In this document: positions 59,172 to 64,000 of the stretch, in pieces
How positions within the stretch are numbered: position 1 is the first letter of the stretch
Layout of the letters: every line of letters begins with the position of its first letter
Source of the DNA: Pristionchus mayeri
Lineage: Eukaryota > Nematoda > Chromadorea > Rhabditida > Neodiplogasteridae
NCBI GenBank assembly: GCA_036245805.1
Contig: BTRK01000005.1
Span: forward strand, 3,782,001 to 3,846,000
Direction: 5' to 3'
DNA: 64,000 bases
Program-made: the position numbers and the translations under genes
The notes under the pieces: model-generated
What the model saw: the letters and a program-made list of their open reading frames with translations, nothing else
The model's database searches: none
Told to the model about the DNA's origin: nothing

Positions 59172-59819
59172 TCACACAATTGGCGCATCTGATCCGTCTT
59201 TGTTCGACTCGAAGTGCATGAAGTCCTGCGGGGAAAATCAAGGTTACGGTAGATCATTATATTATCGATCGATCGATAGCCACTCACGACTAGGAATGTG
59301 GCTCCAATGAGGATCGCCTTGTGGCCGACGGGCATCTCAGCGGGAACTGAAAGATAAAATCGATAATGCAGTAGGTTACGGTAAGCAATCCATACAGTAA
59401 CCCTACAGTAACCCGCATACTAACGTACCTCGCCCCCCTACCGTATACTCACATGACACTCCAAAGTTGTTGTCCTTGCTCAATGTCTCGTTGAGGACGC
59501 CTGACGCCTGCCCATCTCCTTCTAACCTCGCCCACTGGTATTCCGCCTGCCGAGCGAACCTTCAATCGAGATGATCTTTGATATTTACTATTTTATCATT
59601 GTTTTCCTTTGTCAGATGACTACAGAACTACAAGCACAAGCAAAACTACAAAAAGAACAATGAAGCATGACTACAAGCAGATGACTACAGAAGCTTACGG
59701 ATGCCTACCGCAGCCCTACAGTACCCTTATAATTACGGTATCCCCATTATATCTGTCACCTCGAAGACCTGGTCAGAGCAGCTGCACATCATACAGTCGC
59801 GGACGATGTTGAAGAAATT
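59172..59819 (-). pseudogene. Truncated scramblase copy in IR2 right arm
   Basis: Contains only the last four exons (59819-59760, 59559-59453, 59346-59288 and 59225-59172), with the same frameshift in the 107-nt exon as the longer copy. Additional changes include NFFNIVRDC for NIFNIVGDC and Pro for Leu in ADMPVGH. No promoter or upstream exons. Confidence 0.85.
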
Positions 59820-59872
59820 CTGAGAGATCAAAGATTATATTACAGAGATCAAAGATCAAACTGCACACACCA

Positions 59873-60699
59873 AGGCGCCTACCCTTTGGGGACGGGGAAT
59901 TGGTAGTCGTGACTAGATCACGCAGGTAAATAGGTCTGGCGAAAGGTCGAAGACGGCACCTTTACCTTTACCTTTATAAACCATCCATGGGTAGGGGGAT
60001 GAGTGAGAGGCAAGCGAAAGAGCATACAGTGTCATACACACACAAATGGCAGGTGAGTGGCAAGTGTCAAGTGACAATTCGTGACAGCACATATTACATA
60101 TCATATCATATTTATCATGACGTCAGGCACAATGGTCCTGCGGGGGGGGGGGGTAAAATCGGTGTGGAGGGGATTGGGATCTTCGGTCTCAGAGCGTCGT
60201 TAGCTTAAGGGATGGGATCTTCTTTGGCTTACCTGGTTAACTGTAGGGACGATCGTGGCGGATCCCCGTTGTTGCATATATCAACGAAGAACTGTAATTG
60301 AGAGGGGGGGGGGCGTGAATGTGTGATTGTGATTGCTTATTCGCATTTTAAATCGGGCGCGTGCATAAAATATAACATTTTATCGCGAGTAATCGTCAGG
60401 CTCACTCCGGTTTACATGCTATCTCGCTTTCTGCGAGAGAGTTCCTATCACATTTCTCGTGAGAGCCAAATATACATGCTCATGGTACGACCATTTGTAG
60501 CTTCAATAAAGAAGGAGCAAAAAAAAGAAAATGTAATTGTGGTGAATGTAATATTTACTACAGCGAGAAAGGGAAGCTGTGAACATCTCTGAACGGAACT
60601 ATTCAGAAAATTTTTACCCTTGACCCACAATTGTCATCTTACAATGTCTCCAACTGCAATCTTGTGAATGACATTTCAAACTGAACGACATTGTGAATT
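59873..60699. other. No gene seen
   Basis: G-run-rich stretches (60139-60151, 60305-60313), CCTTTACCTTTACCTTTA at about 59959, and a decayed half of a family-1 hairpin at about 60388-60446. No supportable coding region. Confidence 0.4.
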
Positions 60700-61145
60700 A
60701 CTTACAAAATAAGCAATCAAAAATCTGAGCAAATTCCACGCCCTTCCGTAATCCCACTCCGCCTACACTCGAGAACACTGTAAACAGATCACTTTAGTAG
60801 ATTGAAGATTGACATTGTGTGTAAAATATCAATCAAAAAACTTGGGAATATGATTCCACCCCCACCCACTATCCTACTCCCCCTACACACCATATAAAGT
60901 ATACTATAGACAGATCATTCTAGCAGGTCGTAGATTGAATTTTTTTAGCAAAGTAAGTAATCAAAAACTTGGGAATATGATTACACCTCCTCCCTGTATC
61001 GCACACCACCTACTCCCACACAAAGTAGTACATTGTAGACATATCATTCTAGCAGGTCGTAGATTGTCGTTTATTAACAAAGGGAACAATCAAAAGCTTG
61101 GGAAAAGGGGCGTGTGAATGATGTTGAACAGTAGTATAAAGTTGC
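60700..61145. repeat. Tandem array of about 120-bp units upstream of the second chemoreceptor
   Basis: Four degenerate units with period about 118-130 bp. Each carries AATCAAAA-CTTGGGAAWATG, a C-rich stretch (CCTACTCC/CCCTACAC), and CATTCTAGCAGGTCGTAGATTG or a variant (about 60789, 60918, 61043). The last unit contains the block also found once upstream of the first receptor (2207-2302). Confidence 0.75.
61049..61145 (+). promoter_or_regulatory. Upstream block of second chemoreceptor, shared with 2207-2302
   Basis: Contains CTAGCAGGTCGTAGATTG, CAATCAAAAGCTTGGGAAAA, GTGTGAATG and GAACAGTAGTATAAAGTTGC in the same order and spacing as upstream of the first receptor. Confidence 0.5.
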
Positions 61146-61705
61146 CAAATTTTTAATATTGTCTCAACAGTCTCTCTTGTTTTCTTAATGTTTGATTATT
61201 CTGCTCTGCAAAATTGATCTCCTCGTGTCAACGCATTTAGTAGAACAGTGCTTGGGTACTCTTTCAAAAAAGGTTGCCACAATGCTCAAAAATGATAGTA
61301 ATATCGACACAACGGACATCGAAATTCACCGAAATGGACGGTTATAATAATTGACTGTGCTTTTGGTTGGATGACGATTTTTCTAATGGTTCTATTTTCA
61401 AATGAACCTCAATGAGCGAATATTCAAATAAAAATTAACGCTTTGCGCTTTGCGCTTCGTGGCCCTTCCGTAATCCCACTCTATTTATTGTGCGCGTTCT
61501 GTCACCGGTTAGATCTGCACAATTGTTCACGAAATTAAAGGACAATTTCCCACGAAGTCAACCCTATTATGCGAGCTTCCATAATACCTATGACAATACC
61601 TACTGCTCTCAATGATGAAATGATTCTTACTCGTATCGCGTTGACAAATGGATTTGGATGAATGTGGGTATTTGAAGTTGCTCAGCTTCCGAACATCCAT
61701 CTACC

Positions 61706-63689
61706 ATGACTACCATATCTATCCAAGTTGAGTCGATTCTAGCCACCATCGAGAATACGAACATGGGTAGAATTTTAATGTCTTTCAAAATTTAAAATTT
61801 AATTTCAGTTACGGGGATGCTATCAAATTCATTGCTACTATACGCGATTACACGATTTTCTGGTACCCGTTTGGGCGCATACAAATACCTGCTAGCAATT
61901 TTCACCATCTACGATTTGTTCTTCGTGCCATTTCGAGCTTTCTGTCGCCCGGTATGTTATCAGCAAAACAAATATTTTGTCCATTGCACGAATTGATGAA
62001 TGTACGAATATAAAATACTTTTTAAAAACCTATATTAATTACGACATTTTGAGAATGAGGTGCTCGTCGGGACCGCCCATGGAATCGTCACTGATACTGC
62101 GCTCGACGATCGAGTGCGTAATGTTTGTTGGACTATTTGATTCAAAAAGTGATACAAAACATTTTTGAATCTAAACAAAGTGATTCATAACTATTTTGAA
62201 TCAAATTTTCTCACAATAAAAGTCGTCAGAGAGTCACCGCCCTGTTCGCTGCTCTACAATCCGTGCCTTTCAATCTTCTCGTCATCCATTTTCTCTATCG
62301 CTACTGGGCCGTGTGCCGTCCAGATCTTATAACATTGTTCGCAAACAAGATCTTCATATTCTTTCTCATCTGCGAAACGGTCGGAGAAGTGGCCATATGG
62401 TAATGATTTCTGAATCTTTTGAATCATTGTTTTTTTAATCAATCGATAATCCCTCACTTGCTTCTCTCAGGTACGTTCTATGCGAATACGGCTCCACCGG
62501 AGAGGAGGACTCGATTGGCAGAAGGACGGAAATTGACGAATATGAGAGAATGTACGGAAAGCGAATTGAACATGCTTGGCTGGTATTCGATCATTGGGTT
62601 GGTTTCTGCATCATATTACATACAAGTTTCTTATTTCTATGTTATCTCTTGTCGCTCAGACGGCGCCCATTTCTCGAGCAATCGTCTGACTCTCTTCAGT
62701 TTGCACGCTCTCTCGCCGATCAGACACGAGAGAGCGTGCAAACTGAAGAGAGCCAGACGATACCATTTCAGCGCGACAACACGTTCGATGCTAGGCTGGT
62801 CATGACCATTGGTCTCATGAATGTCGTCGCAATCTCTCTGATCAGCACCGCTGCAACTTTTGCATGCTTAGCCTATTCTCACATCAACACCATGACCAAG
62901 ATCTCGCCGAAAGCTGGCTATCTGCAGAAGAAGCTATTCGTAGCGCTGTGTGTGCAGGTAAAGCTGTATTTAGTATTCAATATGTCCATGTTCCCACATC
63001 CACGAATAGCAATTATCTGGATATGCGTTGACAGATTGTAGGAGGAAACGACGTACGTGGGACATATATATTTTCACTAACTAATTATTTAGTATAGAGA
63101 CAGAATATTGTTTAAAGTTTCAGACCACAAACAATTGATACCATTTTTGTTTTTTTTGAGAACTTTCACAAATGCCAAAACTATCTTTCAAAACTATTTT
63201 CATCGTTCCAGGCAGCTGTTCCCTCAGTGCTCGTCTACATTCCCTACATCTTCTCACTGAACATTCCCCTATTCGGCGTGCCCATGACCTTCATTCACAA
63301 TGTCAGGTTAGGCAGCCATCGCAATCTCCCCACTTTCCACAAACTAGGGATGACTTAATATTATCTCACACCAAAATGAAAACAAATAACATAAACCCAA
63401 TTCACAACATCAGTGCGCCCGTGACCGCCTTCTTCCCGACTTGGGACGCCGTCGTGATAATACTCCTGCTACCGGATTATCGACGCGGATTGGGAGGTTC
63501 GACAAATTAGTATAATTGTTCAAGCTCTATTGAATAATATAATCTTTTCACATTAAATATCTTAATTCCATATCTTAACTCCGAACTGTATTTTTAGGTA
63601 TGATGCGGGTAAAGAGGAAGGATACAGTCCAAGCAACGAGTGGAGTGTTCACCGCAATCAACAATGGACGTGTCAATACTATTGGATGA
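61706..63689 (+). CDS. Str-class seven-transmembrane chemoreceptor (second copy), intact
   Basis: Nine exons, 338 codons: 61706-61766, 61809-61951, 62054-62117, 62234-62399, 62471-62597, 62772-62957, 63212-63306, 63414-63496 and 63598-63689. The first eight exons have exactly the lengths and phases of the gene at 2731. Motifs: LGAYKYLLAIFTIYDLFF (TM2), PFNLLVIHFLYRYWAVCRP (TM3), KISPKAGYLQKKLFVALC, FFPTWDAVVIILLLPDYRRG (TM7) and a basic tail (RVKRKDTVQ). All splice sites except the third acceptor (TTTGAG) are canonical. Intron 5 carries a family-1 hairpin absent from the paralogue. Likely a chemosensory GPCR; direct orientation and a shared upstream block suggest the two genes arose by one duplication. 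Confidence 0.9.
62681..62761. repeat. Foldback hairpin, family 1, in chemoreceptor intron 5
   Basis: Nearly perfect arms ATCGTCTGACTCTCTTCAGT / ACTGAAGAGAGCCAGACGAT extended by TTGCACGCTCTCTCG and its complement, with a loop of about 10 nt. The outer flanks share CCATTTC on both sides, a possible short target duplication. Its position, just before the exon 6 acceptor, adds a very stable stem to the pre-mRNA. Confidence 0.9.
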
Positions 63690-64000
63690 TGTATCAGTGT
63701 CAAACAAGATGCGCATTATATATCCTAATTATAAATTAGAGTTCGTAATTTGGGTCATCATCTGTTTTTCGTACAATCTAGTAGATGTACTGATCGAAAT
63801 AGTGTGCGCAATTAAGAGATTTACGATATTTATTCCACATGCAACTCGCCAATGAGCCTAGTTGATTAGTTTGATGATGTTGATATTTCCCTCTCGCTAT
63901 GAATGTTATTGAAATTATTATCATATTTGTTCGCATAATTATCATATTTGTTAACATACAATGGTTAGTTTTATGCAAAATATGTTGTCTAATAATTGAC

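Larger units (their letters stand above)
52525..59872. repeat. Giant inverted repeat IR2, right arm
   Basis: Reverse complement of 46134-52132 with a 1,260-bp mariner insertion (57153-58412). Beyond 59872 the sequence no longer matches the scramblase gene; the copy is truncated at the donor of the sixth exon. Confidence 0.95.

Noticed and set aside
1..64000. CRISPR array, bacterial operons or rRNA genes
   Set aside because: No regularly spaced direct repeats of CRISPR type, no rRNA-like sequence and no bacterial gene organisation; all coding signals are intron-rich and nematode-like.

Overview
The window looks like a stretch of a free-living (rhabditid or diplogastrid type) nematode chromosome. 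Genes are split into many short exons by small introns with TTTCAG-type acceptors. The gene content is typical of nematode chromosome arms: Str-class chemoreceptors, F-box genes, a C6-domain secreted protein, beta-trefoil (fascin-like) secreted or membrane proteins, an eIF2-alpha-kinase-like kinase and a phospholipid scramblase. mariner-type transposons and foldback elements are abundant. I do not commit to a species.

Layout. 1-0.9 kb: minus-strand fascin-like gene running off the left edge. 2.7-6.0 kb: intact Str chemoreceptor. 5.7-17.3 kb: giant inverted repeat IR1 (two 5.4-kb arms around a 0.75-kb spacer). It carries two copies of a membrane-anchored fascin-like gene and two copies of a LINE fragment; its left outer edge lies inside chemoreceptor exon 8. 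17.75-18.6 kb: small F-box gene. 18.9-26.3 kb: foldback elements and nested mariners that break up a fascin-like pseudogene. 26.4-32.4 kb: minus-strand kinase whose introns are stuffed with palindromic elements, followed by a smaller, older inverted duplication (IR3) of its first exon. 35.0-35.3 kb: unrecognised coiled-coil exons. 36.3-41.5 kb: minus-strand multi-domain C6 secreted protein. 42.3-43.6 kb: F-box gene. 44.7-46.8 kb: scramblase with a frameshift. 46.1-59.9 kb: second giant inverted repeat IR2, whose outer edge lies at a scramblase exon/intron border and which carries a small secreted protein gene and an F-box-associated gene in both arms. 61.7-63.7 kb: a second intact Str chemoreceptor with the same nine-exon structure as the first.

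The dominant theme is inverted duplication at every scale: about 85-bp hairpins, about 115-bp TA-flanked MITEs, 1.2-1.7-kb palindromic elements flanked by TTAA, a 2.3-kb diverged gene-fragment palindrome, and 11.6- and 13.7-kb near-perfect palindromes. IR2 arms differ by substitutions, a 1,260-bp mariner present in only one arm with a clean TA duplication, and a local deletion, so its two arms have separate histories. IR1 arms are almost identical, so an assembly or amplification artefact is not excluded there. Exon models were built by hand from splice signals, reading phase and paralogue comparison; statements of homology come from family knowledge, not searches.
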